Assembly: GCF_004522175.1 (NCBI RefSeq) | Contig: NZ_SDEB01000002.1 | Location: 124,001 to 188,000, forward strand | DNA: 64,000 nucleotides | Direction: 5' to 3' | Source of the DNA: Paracoccus ravus | Lineage (GTDB): Bacteria > Pseudomonadota > Alphaproteobacteria > Rhodobacterales > Rhodobacteraceae | Shown: positions 40,258-48,443 of the stretch, in pieces | Position numbering within the stretch: position 1 is the first letter of the stretch | Layout of the letters: each line of letters starts with the position of its first letter | Translations under genes and position numbers: made by a program | Notes under the pieces: model-generated | Database searches by the model: none | Told to the model about the DNA's origin: nothing | Seen by the model: only the letters and a program-made list of their open reading frames with translations

Positions 40258-41514
40258 TCAGGCCTGTTCAAGTTCGAAGGCATCATGCAGCGCCTGAACC
40301 GCGAGTTCCATATATTTGCGGTCGATCAACACCGAAATCTTGATTTCGCTGGTGGAAATCACCTTGATGTTGATGTTCTCGTCGGCCAGCGCCTTGAACA
40401 TGTGGGCGGCGACGCCCGCATGGCTGCGCATGCCGATGCCCACGACCGAGACCTTGGCGACCTCGGTATCCACGACCAGCTCGTCATAGGCGATATGGCC
40501 TGCGGCCTTGGCCTCTTCCATCGCCTTCTTGGCGCGGGCGACCTGATTGACCGGGCAGGAAAAGGTCATGTCCGTCACGTTGCCGGGGTGATCGTCGTAG
40601 TCTTTTTCCGAGATGTTCTGGACGATCATGTCCACATTCACCCCGGCCTCGGCCAGCGGCGCGAAGATCGCGGCCGAAATGCCGGGCTTGTCCTCGACGG
40701 TGACCAGCGTGATCTTGGCTTCCTCGCGGGAATAGGCGACGCCGTTGACGACTTTCGATTCCATGATTTCATCCTCATCGCATACCAGGGTGCCGGATTT
40801 CTCGTCCGTATCCTCAAAGGACGAGAGCACCCGCAGGCGGACCTTGTAGCGCATGGCCAGTTCGACCGAGCGCGTCTGGAGCACTTTGGCACCAAGGCTT
40901 GCCAATTCAAGCATTTCCTCGAAGGCAATCTTCTCGAGCTTGCGCGCTTTCGAGGTGATACGCGGATCGGTGGTATAAACCCCGTCCACATCGGTATAAA
41001 TGTCGCAGCGCTCGGCATCGAAGGCGGCGGCAAAGGCCACGGCCGTGGTATCCGAGCCGCCCCGGCCCAGCGTGGTGATGCGGCCCTCGGGCGAAAGGCC
41101 CTGGAAGCCCGCGACCACCGCGACCTTCATGCCTTCGGCGAATTTCGTGTCGATATTCTTGCGCGGAATATCGACGAAACGCGCCGAGGAATGTTGTGCG
41201 GTCGTGTTGATCGGCACCTGCCAGCCCTGCCAGCTGCGCGCGGGAACATCCATCTCCTGCAGCGTCAGTGCCATGAGGCCAGCCGTGACGTTCTCGCCCG
41301 AGGCGACCACGGCGTCATATTCACGCGCGTCGAACAGAGGCGAGGTCGCCTCGACCCAGCCCACGAGTTCATTCGTCTTGCCCGACATGGCACTGACGAT
41401 AACGATGACGTCGTAGCCGCGTTCAACCTCGCGCTTGACCTTCATCGCTGCATTCTTGATGCGATCGAGATCGGCCACCGAAGTGCCGCCGAATTTCATC
41501 ACCAGAAGCGGCAT
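40258..41514 (-). CDS. lysC: Aspartate kinase
   Basis: A 418-residue enzyme for the first step of lysine, threonine and methionine synthesis. The kinase domain begins LVMKFGGTSVADLDRI and includes GRGGSDTTAVAFAAA (about 150-165). Two C-terminal ACT domains (from about 265) should bind lysine or threonine for feedback inhibition. It has the length of the class of monofunctional, allosteric enzymes. Upstream, the gene faces an IS3-family relic, so its promoter must lie within about 165 bases of the start. Confidence 0.97.
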   Translation of the reverse strand: MPLLVMKFGGTSVADLDRIKNAAMKVKREVERGYDVIVIVSAMSGKTNELVGWVEATSPLFDAREYDAVVASGENVTAGLMALTLQEMDVPARSWQGWQVPINTTAQHSSARFVDIPRKNIDTKFAEGMKVAVVAGFQGLSPEGRITTLGRGGSDTTAVAFAAAFDAERCDIYTDVDGVYTTDPRITSKARKLEKIAFEEMLELASLGAKVLQTRSVELAMRYKVRLRVLSSFEDTDEKSGTLVCDEDEIMESKVVNGVAYSREEAKITLVTVEDKPGISAAIFAPLAEAGVNVDMIVQNISEKDYDDHPGNVTDMTFSCPVNQVARAKKAMEEAKAAGHIAYDELVVDTEVAKVSVVGIGMRSHAGVAAHMFKALADENINIKVISTSEIKISVLIDRKYMELAVQALHDAFELEQA

Positions 41515-41685
41515 TCCCTAGCCCCCAGCTGCCACAGTTTATCACCGGGCCTTCTAGGGGCGGCGCTGCAAAAGGGCAAGGGACGAAAGGGCTTGCCGGG
41601 AACAGACGGGCCGCCGATGCGGTCGGCTATGACATGGGCCAGGGCCGTTACGTCACAGCCGGTCCCCGCTCCGGATGTTCGACCC

Positions 41686-41978
41686 GCCGAATTCATTGCC
41701 GTAGCCGTCCGAAGCTGGATCGTCGCGGGCGGCGCGAAAACGGCTTTCATCAAACCCCGAAGCCCTTGGCATGCAGGAGGAACAGGAAACAATCCGGGGA
41801 CTTTTTCTGGGACGCCGGGGATTGCGAGAGCTAAAACCCCAAGTGCCGCGACCAGTTGCTCTACGCACCCCGCGCCGAGTACAATACGAAACGCCCGCAC
41901 TCCTCGCTTGGCTACCGGCCTGCGACTCCCGAGGCTCTGCGATGGCCAGCTTCGTTGCGCCTGCCACACCAGCCGTAG
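41686..41978 (+). pseudogene. Relic of an IS3-family transposase (OrfB C-terminal part)
   Basis: AEFIAVAVRSWIVAGGAKTAFI (41686 onward) matches the DDE-domain segment that follows the second aspartate in IS3 OrfB, and YNTKRPHSSLGYRP (from 41880) is the hallmark C-terminal motif. They lie in different frames, so at least one frameshift occurred. The region between them is shorter than in intact proteins. A TAG in the second frame ends at 41978, and GGACCACCC at 42014 may be what is left of a terminal inverted repeat. The N-terminal two thirds are missing. Confidence 0.75.
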
Positions 41979-42095
41979 TTCCAAGACCCGTCATGCACCA
42001 AGAATGAAACCGGACCACCCTATTTGGGCAGGCCAGTTTGTGGGCAGGACAAGCAATCTCTTGCAAACCGCCTGCCGTCAAAGCTCGCTAAGTGC

Positions 42096-42172
42096 TGGTC
42101 GGGGCGAGAGGATTCGAACCTCCGGCCTACGGTACCCAAAACCGTCGCGCTACCAGGCTGCGCTACGCCCCG
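42096..42172 (-). tRNA. tRNA-Pro (UGG)
   Basis: A 77-base cloverleaf on minus with encoded CCA. The acceptor CGGGGCG pairs with CGCCCCG, discriminator A. The D arm reads GCGCAGCCTGGTAGCGC and the anticodon stem-loop carries TGG between ACGGT/ACCGT. The T arm is CGGAGGTTCGAATCCTCT. An IS3-family relic lies just beyond its 3' end. Confidence 0.95.
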
Positions 42173-42226
42173 AACGGATGCCTGTCTAGCGCCTCCACGG
42201 CGCGGGGGAAAGGGCTAATCGCCCGC

Positions 42227-42721
42227 TCAATCGCCGCAATGCGCGCGCGCCGTGACGGCCGGGACAGCGGGATGGGCCAAGGCCATGCCGGAACGAAGTC
42301 CCAGCCGCTTTGCGTCCCCGCCAGGAACCTCGAGAACCATCAGCCGCTCGGGCGCGGGATCCCCGACGACGGCGCCGGGGATGGAAGTCTCATCCAAGGG
42401 CCGCGCACCGGGATGGATGTGACGGATCTCGCCGGTCGCGTCCAGAAAGATGATATCTAGCGGAATCAGTGTGTTGCGCATCCAGAAGCTGACGGGCTGT
42501 GGATGCTCGTAGATGAAGAGCATCCCCTGCCCCGGCGGCAGATGCTTACGAAACATCAGCCCGCGTGCGCGTTCCTCGGGATCATCGGCAATCTCGACGA
42601 GGATCTCGACCGGCGCTGGCCCGCCCAGCAGAATCGCCTTGTTGGGATCGCAGGACAGGGGGTCGGCCATCGCCGGACGCAGCGCCAAAGCCGCGAACAG
42701 GGCAATGGCCGCCGCTTTCAT
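42227..42721 (-). CDS. DUF192 family secreted protein
   Basis: A 164-residue protein. A signal peptide covers about residues 1-19 (ALRPAMADP). The rest is a DUF192 domain with the blocks ARGLMFRKHLPPGQGMLFIY, VSFWMRNTLIPLDIIFLD and the end IPGAVVGD...MVLEVPGG. The fold is known but the biochemical role is not. Its ATG overlaps the stop of the double cold-shock gene as ATGA, so the two are co-translated. Confidence 0.93.
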   Translation of the reverse strand: MKAAAIALFAALALRPAMADPLSCDPNKAILLGGPAPVEILVEIADDPEERARGLMFRKHLPPGQGMLFIYEHPQPVSFWMRNTLIPLDIIFLDATGEIRHIHPGARPLDETSIPGAVVGDPAPERLMVLEVPGGDAKRLGLRSGMALAHPAVPAVTARAHCGD

Positions 42722-43314
42722 ACCGCGCCCGCGGCAAAGCGCGGCTTGCTCAGAGCGGGACCACCGCCGGGAAGCTGCTCCTTGACCTCTTGCGCGGCGC
42801 GCTCCCACGAGAGGATCTGCGCCGCCATCAAGCCGCGCCGGCCGTTCACGACCCTGAGCGCGATGGCCTCGCCCACGGCAAGATCCGAGAGCCCGGAATG
42901 GCGCAAGACCTCGACATGCAGGAACACATCGGCCTTCTGCTCGAAAATATTGGCAAAGCCGAAACCCTTGGCCTTGTCGAACCATTTCACCCGCGCGGGC
43001 AGCAGCGGTAGGCGGGCCACCTCATCGGGCGGAGCCAGGCAGAGATCGGCGATTGCCGGCATCGGATCGCTGGCCGAGGCTTCTATCGAGAGAACCTCGA
43101 TGGCCTGCACGCCGCGCGCCGTCTTCTGCACAAGGGCGCGCACCACGGCGCCCTCGGCAACGGAACTCTGGCCGAAATTCCGCAGCACATTCGCATGCAG
43201 CAGAATATCCGACCCACCGTCGGGATCAGTCAGAAAACCAAAGCCCTTGCTGGCGTCGAACCACTTGACGACCCCGACGATTTCGCGGGGCAGATCGTCG
43301 TTCTCAGTCACCAT
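42718..43314 (-). CDS. Double cold-shock-domain protein
   Basis: A 198-residue protein with two CSD folds: residues about 12-75 with VVKWFDASKGFGFLT and DILLHANVL, and about 108-172 with RVKWFDKAKGFGFAN and DVFLHVEVL. Both have the RNP1-like KGFGF motif but RNP2 is less canonical than in single-domain CspA (ILLH, VFLH). Such two-domain proteins are common in alphaproteobacteria and bind single-stranded RNA or DNA. A 146-base gap upstream holds its promoter. Confidence 0.93.
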   Translation of the reverse strand: MVTENDDLPREIVGVVKWFDASKGFGFLTDPDGGSDILLHANVLRNFGQSSVAEGAVVRALVQKTARGVQAIEVLSIEASASDPMPAIADLCLAPPDEVARLPLLPARVKWFDKAKGFGFANIFEQKADVFLHVEVLRHSGLSDLAVGEAIALRVVNGRRGLMAAQILSWERAAQEVKEQLPGGGPALSKPRFAAGAV

Positions 43315-43460
43315 TACCCACTCGATTCCGCTCTCAAATGTTTAGATACAATGCCTGCATCCGCCCTTCGTTCCTGCCTTCCGACAACGTAGGCGTGTAT
43401 CCGCCGGGCCAGATTGGTCTAGTCATATGGGCGTCACCATGAAGCTATCCGCCCCTTGCA

Positions 43461-44123
43461 TCAAGGGTTAAGGCGCTGCACCCGCCAGATTCTTTTCCCC
43501 AAGTCATCGGAATGATTTTGGCCCCCAAAAGCTTCCGCAGCGTCAACTTCCTTAATCCATTGGAAACGATCATGCAGGCGAAACGCCCCATCCGCCCAGA
43601 ACTCGATCTGGACCGGACGGATGCGGTATCCGCCCCAATAGGGCGGGCGCGCCGGTCGCAACCCCAAATTGAGACCCTGCCGGGCCGCTTCCGCCATCAG
43701 GGTCGCGCGGCTGTCCAATGGACGGCTCTGGCGCGAGGCCCAGGCTCCGATCCGGGACTGGAGGGCGCGCGAATTGTAATAGGCATCCGCCAATGCGCCC
43801 TCGACCCGCGTGACATGGCCCCGCACCCGGATCTGGCGGCGCAACGACTTCCAGTGCATCACGAATGAGGCCACGCCCGTCGCCTCGATCTGGCTGCCCT
43901 TGGCACTTTCGAAATTGGTATAGAAGACAAAGGCGCCGTCCTGCCCTGCGCCCTCGATCTCTTTCAGAAGCACCATCCGCACATCCGGCATGCCGGTTGC
44001 ATCGACTGTGGCCAGCGCGATGGCATTGGCGTCATTGGGCTCAGATTTTTCCGCTTCGGCCAGCCAGGCCCGCGCGATGGCAAACGGGTCGTCGCCCGCG
44101 AATATTCCGGTCCGATCGCTCAT
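43461..44123 (-). CDS. pdxH: Pyridoxamine 5'-phosphate oxidase
   Basis: A 220-residue FMN enzyme that makes pyridoxal 5'-phosphate. It shows [47 protein letters not shown] and [18 protein letters not shown], and ends in the conserved RLNP. The length is normal. It is divergent from fabI; the 73-base space between them holds both starts. Confidence 0.95.
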   Translation of the reverse strand: MSDRTGIFAGDDPFAIARAWLAEAEKSEPNDANAIALATVDATGMPDVRMVLLKEIEGAGQDGAFVFYTNFESAKGSQIEATGVASFVMHWKSLRRQIRVRGHVTRVEGALADAYYNSRALQSRIGAWASRQSRPLDSRATLMAEAARQGLNLGLRPARPPYWGGYRIRPVQIEFWADGAFRLHDRFQWIKEVDAAEAFGGQNHSDDLGKRIWRVQRLNP

Positions 44124-44196
44124 GGTGATACCGCTTGATGCCTCCTTGCAGTTGTCCTAATCCTGCCGGAACCGTAGAAGCGCGAGGGGCATCATC

Positions 44197-45024
44197 ATGT
44201 CAAGTGAAGCCGGACTGGGGCTGATGAAAGGGCGTCGCGGCCTCATCATGGGCCTCGCCAATGACAAATCCATCGCCTGGGGCATTGCCAAGGCCTTGGC
44301 CGAACAAGGGGCCGAGCTGGCCTTTTCCTATCAGGGCGAGGCGCTGAAGAAGCGCGTCGAGCCGCTGGCCGCCCAGCTTGGCTCGGACCTGATCGCCGAA
44401 TGCGACGTCGCGGACGAGGCTTCGATCGACGGGCTCTTCTCGGCCATCGCCGAGCGCTGGGAGACCATCGACTTCATCGTCCATGCCATCGGCTTTTCCG
44501 ACAAAGAGCAGCTGCGCGGGCGCTATGTCGACACGACGCGCGACAACTTCATGATGACCATGGATATCTCGGTCTATTCCTTCACCGCCGTGGCGCGCCG
44601 CGCGGCCGCGATGATGCCGAATGGCGGCTCGATGGTCACGCTGACCTATTACGGCGCCGAGCGCGTCATGCCGCATTACAATGTCATGGGCGTCGCCAAG
44701 GCCGCACTCGAGGCATCTGTGCGCTACATGGCCGAGGATCTCGGCAAGGACGGCATCCGCGTCAACGGCATCTCGGCCGGTCCGATCAAGACGCTCGCCG
44801 CAAGCGGCATCGGCGATTTCCGCTATATCCTGAAATGGAACGAGCTGAACTCGCCCCTGCGCCGCAACGTGACCCAGGACGAGGTCGGCAAGTCGGCGCT
44901 GTATCTGCTCTCGGATCTCGGCTCGGGCGTCACCGGCGAGACCCATCACGTCGATGCGGGCTATCATGTCGTCGGCATGAAGGCCGTGGACGCGCCCGAT
45001 ATCGCGGCGGTCAAGAAGGACTGA
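44197..45024 (+). CDS. fabI: Enoyl-[acyl-carrier-protein] reductase
   Basis: A 275-residue short-chain dehydrogenase fold that reduces enoyl-ACP with NADH, the last step of fatty-acid elongation and a known target of triclosan. Motifs are the NAD segment GLANDKSIAWGIA, the HAIGFSDK block, the catalytic Tyr-x6-Lys in YNVMGVAKAAL and GPIKTLAASGI. An internal ATG ten codons into the frame (MKGRRGLIMG) is another plausible start. The LysE-type gene follows by 4 bases. Confidence 0.95.
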   Translation: MSSEAGLGLMKGRRGLIMGLANDKSIAWGIAKALAEQGAELAFSYQGEALKKRVEPLAAQLGSDLIAECDVADEASIDGLFSAIAERWETIDFIVHAIGFSDKEQLRGRYVDTTRDNFMMTMDISVYSFTAVARRAAAMMPNGGSMVTLTYYGAERVMPHYNVMGVAKAALEASVRYMAEDLGKDGIRVNGISAGPIKTLAASGIGDFRYILKWNELNSPLRRNVTQDEVGKSALYLLSDLGSGVTGETHHVDAGYHVVGMKAVDAPDIAAVKKD

Positions 45025-45028
45025 TGCC

Positions 45029-45631
45029 TTGAGCGCCGAGCAGGTCATCGCGCTTGTCTCGGCGCTGTCTCTGGCGATCCTGACCCCCGGCCCGGCCATT
45101 ATCGCGACGGTGCAGACCGCCTTCGCGCATGGCCGCGCCCGCGCCCTGCCCTATGGGCTGGGACTGGCGACCGGAGCCTCGCTCTGGTGTGTCTTTGCCC
45201 TTGCGGGGCTGGCGGTGCTGTTCAAGCTGCATCCCTCGCTTTTCGTCACTCTGAAGATCTTTGGCGGGTTTTACCTGCTGTGGTTCGCCTATGGCCTGTG
45301 GCGCGCCTCGACCCAGCCCTTGCCCGAGGCCGCAGACGGTGCGCGCAAGGGCTTCTGGGGCGGCATCGCGCTGAACCTCTCGAATCCCAAACCCGCGCTG
45401 TTTTACGCAGCTCTGATCCTTTCCGTCTTTCCCGAGGCCATGAGCGCGCAGCGTCAGGGCTTGATTTATGCAATTTGTCTTGCCACCGAGCTGTTCTGGT
45501 ATGCGCTCGTCGCCGTTCTGATGTCGACAGCGGTGATGAGAAAGCGCTATTTTGGCGCGAAATTCTGGATCGATCGGGCTGCGGCATTCGCCATGGCAGC
45601 GCTTGGCCTGATGCTGATCGTCAAGCACTGA
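45029..45631 (+). CDS. LysE-family exporter
   Basis: A 200-residue inner-membrane protein with about six hydrophobic helices. The early LTPGPAIIATV motif and ALNLSNPKPALFYAA are family hallmarks. LysE/RhtB members export amino acids such as lysine, threonine or homoserine; the substrate cannot be read here. The start is TTG at 45029 with AAGGA seven bases upstream, just after the fabI stop. No ATG fits better. Confidence 0.9.
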   Translation: MSAEQVIALVSALSLAILTPGPAIIATVQTAFAHGRARALPYGLGLATGASLWCVFALAGLAVLFKLHPSLFVTLKIFGGFYLLWFAYGLWRASTQPLPEAADGARKGFWGGIALNLSNPKPALFYAALILSVFPEAMSAQRQGLIYAICLATELFWYALVAVLMSTAVMRKRYFGAKFWIDRAAAFAMAALGLMLIVKH

Positions 45632-45644
45632 AAGGATGAAATGA

Positions 45645-46145
45645 ATGAATGATCGCCTGCCCCATGAACGCGGCTTTCATATCAGCTGGGACCAGATGCA
45701 TCGCGACGCGCGGGCGCTGGCATGGCGGCTGGACAACAAGGAATGGCGCGCCATTCTGGCGATCACCCGCGGCGGCCTCGTGCCCGCGATGATCGTCGCG
45801 CGCGAGCTTGACGTCCGCACCATCGACACGATCTCGGTCAAATCCTACAAGGGCGTCGGGTCCGAGGCCGGTCAGGGTGAGATCCAGGTCCTCAAGGCTC
45901 CCGATCCGGCGGTGATGGGCGATGGCGACGGCATCCTCGTCATCGACGATCTGGTCGATTCCGGCCGGACGCTGGAACATGTCCGCAAGATGTATCCCAA
46001 GGCGCATTTCGCGACCGTCTACGCCAAGCCCAAGGGCCGCCCCATGGTCCAGACCTATGTCACCGAGGTCAGCCAGGACACCTGGATCTTCTTCCCGTGG
46101 GACATGGCGCTGCAATATGTCCAGCCCTATCGCGGCGAAGACTGA
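45645..46145 (+). CDS. gpt: Xanthine(-guanine) phosphoribosyltransferase
   Basis: A 166-residue purine salvage enzyme. The PRPP motif is [11 protein letters not shown] (about 104-114), with the N-terminal [17 protein letters not shown] and the aromatic C-terminal TWIFFPWDM. The length fits Gpt. It begins 13 bases after the LysE-type gene, so it probably belongs to the fabI transcript, though no pathway link is evident. Confidence 0.95.
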   Translation: MNDRLPHERGFHISWDQMHRDARALAWRLDNKEWRAILAITRGGLVPAMIVARELDVRTIDTISVKSYKGVGSEAGQGEIQVLKAPDPAVMGDGDGILVIDDLVDSGRTLEHVRKMYPKAHFATVYAKPKGRPMVQTYVTEVSQDTWIFFPWDMALQYVQPYRGED

Positions 46146-46185
46146 AAACGAAAAGCCCGCGCAAAGGCAAAAGGCCTTGCGCGGG
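46145..46185 (-). terminator. Rho-independent terminator between convergent genes
   Basis: CCCGCGCAA pairs with TTGCGCGGG and a few more pairs form around an AAAA loop. On the minus strand it is followed by CTTTTCGTTTT, so it best serves the small gene at 46227-46448; on plus the hairpin lies 10 bases after the gpt stop and may act there too. Confidence 0.65.
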
Positions 46186-46226
46186 TATGCGATCCCTGAC
46201 GCCATAGGGCCAGAGCTTGACAGCCC

Positions 46227-46448
46227 TCAGTCCAGCGCCGGTTTCTCGGTCTTTCGGGACTTCTTGGGCTTTTGTTCGGAAACGGGATTTTCTGCATCGC
46301 GCGCCAGCCTTGCGGCCTTCAGCGTCTCGGTCAAGGCCCGCCGCTTTTCGGTCGCCTCGTCGATGATCTGATGCGCTTCGCTCTTGGTTCGATCCCAAGG
46401 CGTCGCAAGTGCGGCCGGGGATCGGAACAGGTCTTTGCCTTTTGTCAT
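46227..46448 (-). CDS. Small basic hypothetical protein downstream of cspA
   Basis: A 73-residue charged protein, mostly helical, with a Lys-rich C-terminus and no cysteine, signal peptide or membrane segment. I do not recognise it. AAAGGGAGG upstream of the ATG at 46448 is a strong ribosome site, which decides this start over the longer frame. A hairpin separates it from cspA on the same strand, 46 bases apart. Confidence 0.75.
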   Translation of the reverse strand: MTKGKDLFRSPAALATPWDRTKSEAHQIIDEATEKRRALTETLKAARLARDAENPVSEQKPKKSRKTEKPALD

Positions 46449-46465
46449 TCTCGCCTCCCTTTGAA

Positions 46466-46487
46466 CAGCCCGGCTCGCGCCGGGCTG
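46466..46487 (-). terminator. Hairpin between cspA and small gene
   Basis: CAGCCCGGC pairs perfectly with GCCGGGCTG over 9 positions around a 4-base loop TCGC, eight bases downstream of the cspA stop. No T-run follows, so it is a partial terminator or stabilising hairpin. Confidence 0.5.
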
Positions 46488-46494
46488 CACAAGA

Positions 46495-46701
46495 TCAGGC
46501 CAGAGCCAGGTTCGTTGCCGATTGGCGACCGTCGCGGCCACGCTCGACATCGAAAGTCACGGCCTGACCGTCGGCGACGGTGCGCAGACCGGCGCGCTCA
46601 ACGGCCGAGATATGCAGGAAGACGTCAGTTCCGCCCGTTTCCGGAGCGATGAAGCCGAAGCCTTTGGTGGGGTTGAACCATTTCACGGTGCCATTGGCCA
46701 T
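46495..46701 (-). CDS. Single-domain cold-shock protein
   Basis: A 68-residue CspA-type protein with TVKWFNPTKGFGFIAPE (RNP1 KGFGFI) and DVFLHISAVERAG (RNP2), which binds single-stranded RNA/DNA and melts RNA structure. The 239 bases upstream, to the end of trpE, hold no gene and could include a long 5' leader as in other cold-shock genes. Confidence 0.95.
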   Translation of the reverse strand: MANGTVKWFNPTKGFGFIAPETGGTDVFLHISAVERAGLRTVADGQAVTFDVERGRDGRQSATNLALA

Positions 46702-46940
46702 CGTGTGAATCCTTCAGTTGATGTTGCTCACGGGATGCAGCAACGCGGCTCGGTCAGATCAAAGCAGCCTGAACCAAATGAAGGAAACAGTGCAGTCGAA
46801 AGAACGTTGCCGGCTCAGACCTACACGATTTCTGCGCATTAGGCAAACCGTCACGGGCAAAAAGGCGCAGGCCCCTGTAAAGGCCCGGCTTTCCCGCGAC
46901 GGAACTGGCTCGAATCGCCCAAAAGTAACGCGGATCGACC

Positions 46941-48443
46941 CTAGCCGTTTCCGCGCACGAAGCGTGCGGCTTCCTCGGCGGCGCGGCGCAGCGCGTTCGA
47001 CTTGTTGACCGTCTCCATGAACTCCGCCTCGGGGTCGCTGTCATAGACGACGCCGCCCCCGGCCTGGATATAGAGTGTCTGGTCCTTGATCACGCCCGTG
47101 CGCAGCGCGATGCACATATCCATCTCGCCATTCGCGGCGAAATAGCCGACGCCGCCGGCATAGACACCGCGCTTTTCAGGTTCGAGCTCGTCGATGATTT
47201 GCATGGCGCGGACCTTGGGCGCGCCCGAGACCGTGCCTGCGGGCATCCCGGCGAGCAGGGCCGACAATGCGTCCTCGCCCTCGCGCAACTCGCCCACGAC
47301 ATTCGAGACGATATGCATGACATGGCTGTAGCGCTCGACGATGAACTGCTCGGTCGGCTTGACCGTGCCCATCTTGGCCACCCGGCCGACATCGTTGCGG
47401 CCGAGGTCCAGAAGCATCAGATGCTCGGCCTGTTCCTTCTGATCCGAGAGCAGATCGGCTTCCAGCGCATTGTCTTCCTCGGGCGTGGCCCCGCGCTTGC
47501 GGGTTCCGGCGATCGGGCGCACCGTCACTTCGCCGCCGCGCAGACGCACGAGGATCTCGGGCGAGGCACCGACGATCTGGAAGCCGCCGAAGTTCAAGTA
47601 GAACATGAAGGGCGACGGGTTCGTCCGGCGCAGGCTGCGATAAAGCGCGAAGGGCGGCAGCGGGAAATCCATTGCCCAACGCTGGCTCGGCACGACCTGG
47701 AAGATGTCGCCCGCGCGGATGTAATCCTTGGCCTTCTCGACCGCCGCGAGATAGGCGGGCTTCGAGAAATTCGAGCGCAATTCGCCGACCTTCAGATCGT
47801 GACCCAAGGCCCGCGGCTCGCTGGGCTGACGGTCGAGCGAGCGCAGCGCCTCCATCAGGCGCTCGGCGGTCTGGGCATAGGCCGCACGCGACGGTGTGCC
47901 CGATTGATACCAAGCGGGCGCGCAAAGCAGCACCTCGCCCTTGACCCCGTCCAGAACCGCCACGACCGAGGGGCGCATCATCACCGCATCGGGCAGGCCC
48001 AGCGGGTCGGGGTTCTCATGCGGCAGGCGCTCGACCAGCCGGATCATGTCATAGCCGAGATAGCCGAACAGCCCCGCCGCGCCCGCTGGCACACCCTCGG
48101 GCATGTCGATGCGGCTCTCGGCGATCAGGGCGCGCAGGCTCTCGAGGGCCGGGCGCGGATCCTCCTCGAACTCGTCCGAATAGCGCGCCGTGCGGTTGAT
48201 CCGGGCCTTGCCGTCGCGGCAATCCCAGATCAGGTCCGGCTTCATCCCGACGAAGGAAAACCGCCCCCGCACCTCGCCTCCGGTCACGCTTTCCAGCATG
48301 AAGCTGTTTGGCGCGGCCTCGGCCAGTTTCAGCATCAGGCTGACCGGCGTGTCCAGATCGGCGGCAAGGCGGATGGTCAGAAGCTGGTTGCGCCCCTCGG
48401 ACCAGCCGCGATCGAAATCGGGAAATTCGGGAGAGATGTCCAT
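46941..48443 (-). CDS. trpE: Anthranilate synthase component I
   Basis: A 500-residue chorismate-using enzyme, first step of tryptophan synthesis. The tryptophan-binding LLES-like segment is SFMLESVTGGEVRGRFSF. The catalytic part has PIAGTRKRGATPEED, LMLLDLGRNDVGRV, YSHVMHIVSNV and AGMPAGTVSGAPKVRAM. The ATG overlaps the ppiD stop as TGATG; a GTG directly before it is another option. trpG and trpD lie 4 kb away on the other strand, a split typical of Rhodobacterales. Confidence 0.97.
   Translation of the reverse strand: MDISPEFPDFDRGWSEGRNQLLTIRLAADLDTPVSLMLKLAEAAPNSFMLESVTGGEVRGRFSFVGMKPDLIWDCRDGKARINRTARYSDEFEEDPRPALESLRALIAESRIDMPEGVPAGAAGLFGYLGYDMIRLVERLPHENPDPLGLPDAVMMRPSVVAVLDGVKGEVLLCAPAWYQSGTPSRAAYAQTAERLMEALRSLDRQPSEPRALGHDLKVGELRSNFSKPAYLAAVEKAKDYIRAGDIFQVVPSQRWAMDFPLPPFALYRSLRRTNPSPFMFYLNFGGFQIVGASPEILVRLRGGEVTVRPIAGTRKRGATPEEDNALEADLLSDQKEQAEHLMLLDLGRNDVGRVAKMGTVKPTEQFIVERYSHVMHIVSNVVGELREGEDALSALLAGMPAGTVSGAPKVRAMQIIDELEPEKRGVYAGGVGYFAANGEMDMCIALRTGVIKDQTLYIQAGGGVVYDSDPEAEFMETVNKSNALRRAAEEAARFVRGNG

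Noticed and set aside
38443-42189. 1248-codon plus-strand frame opposite ptsP and lysC
   Set aside because: It lies across two certain genes on minus and the IS3 relic; its composition is that of an antisense shadow. Only its short IS3-like end is meaningful.
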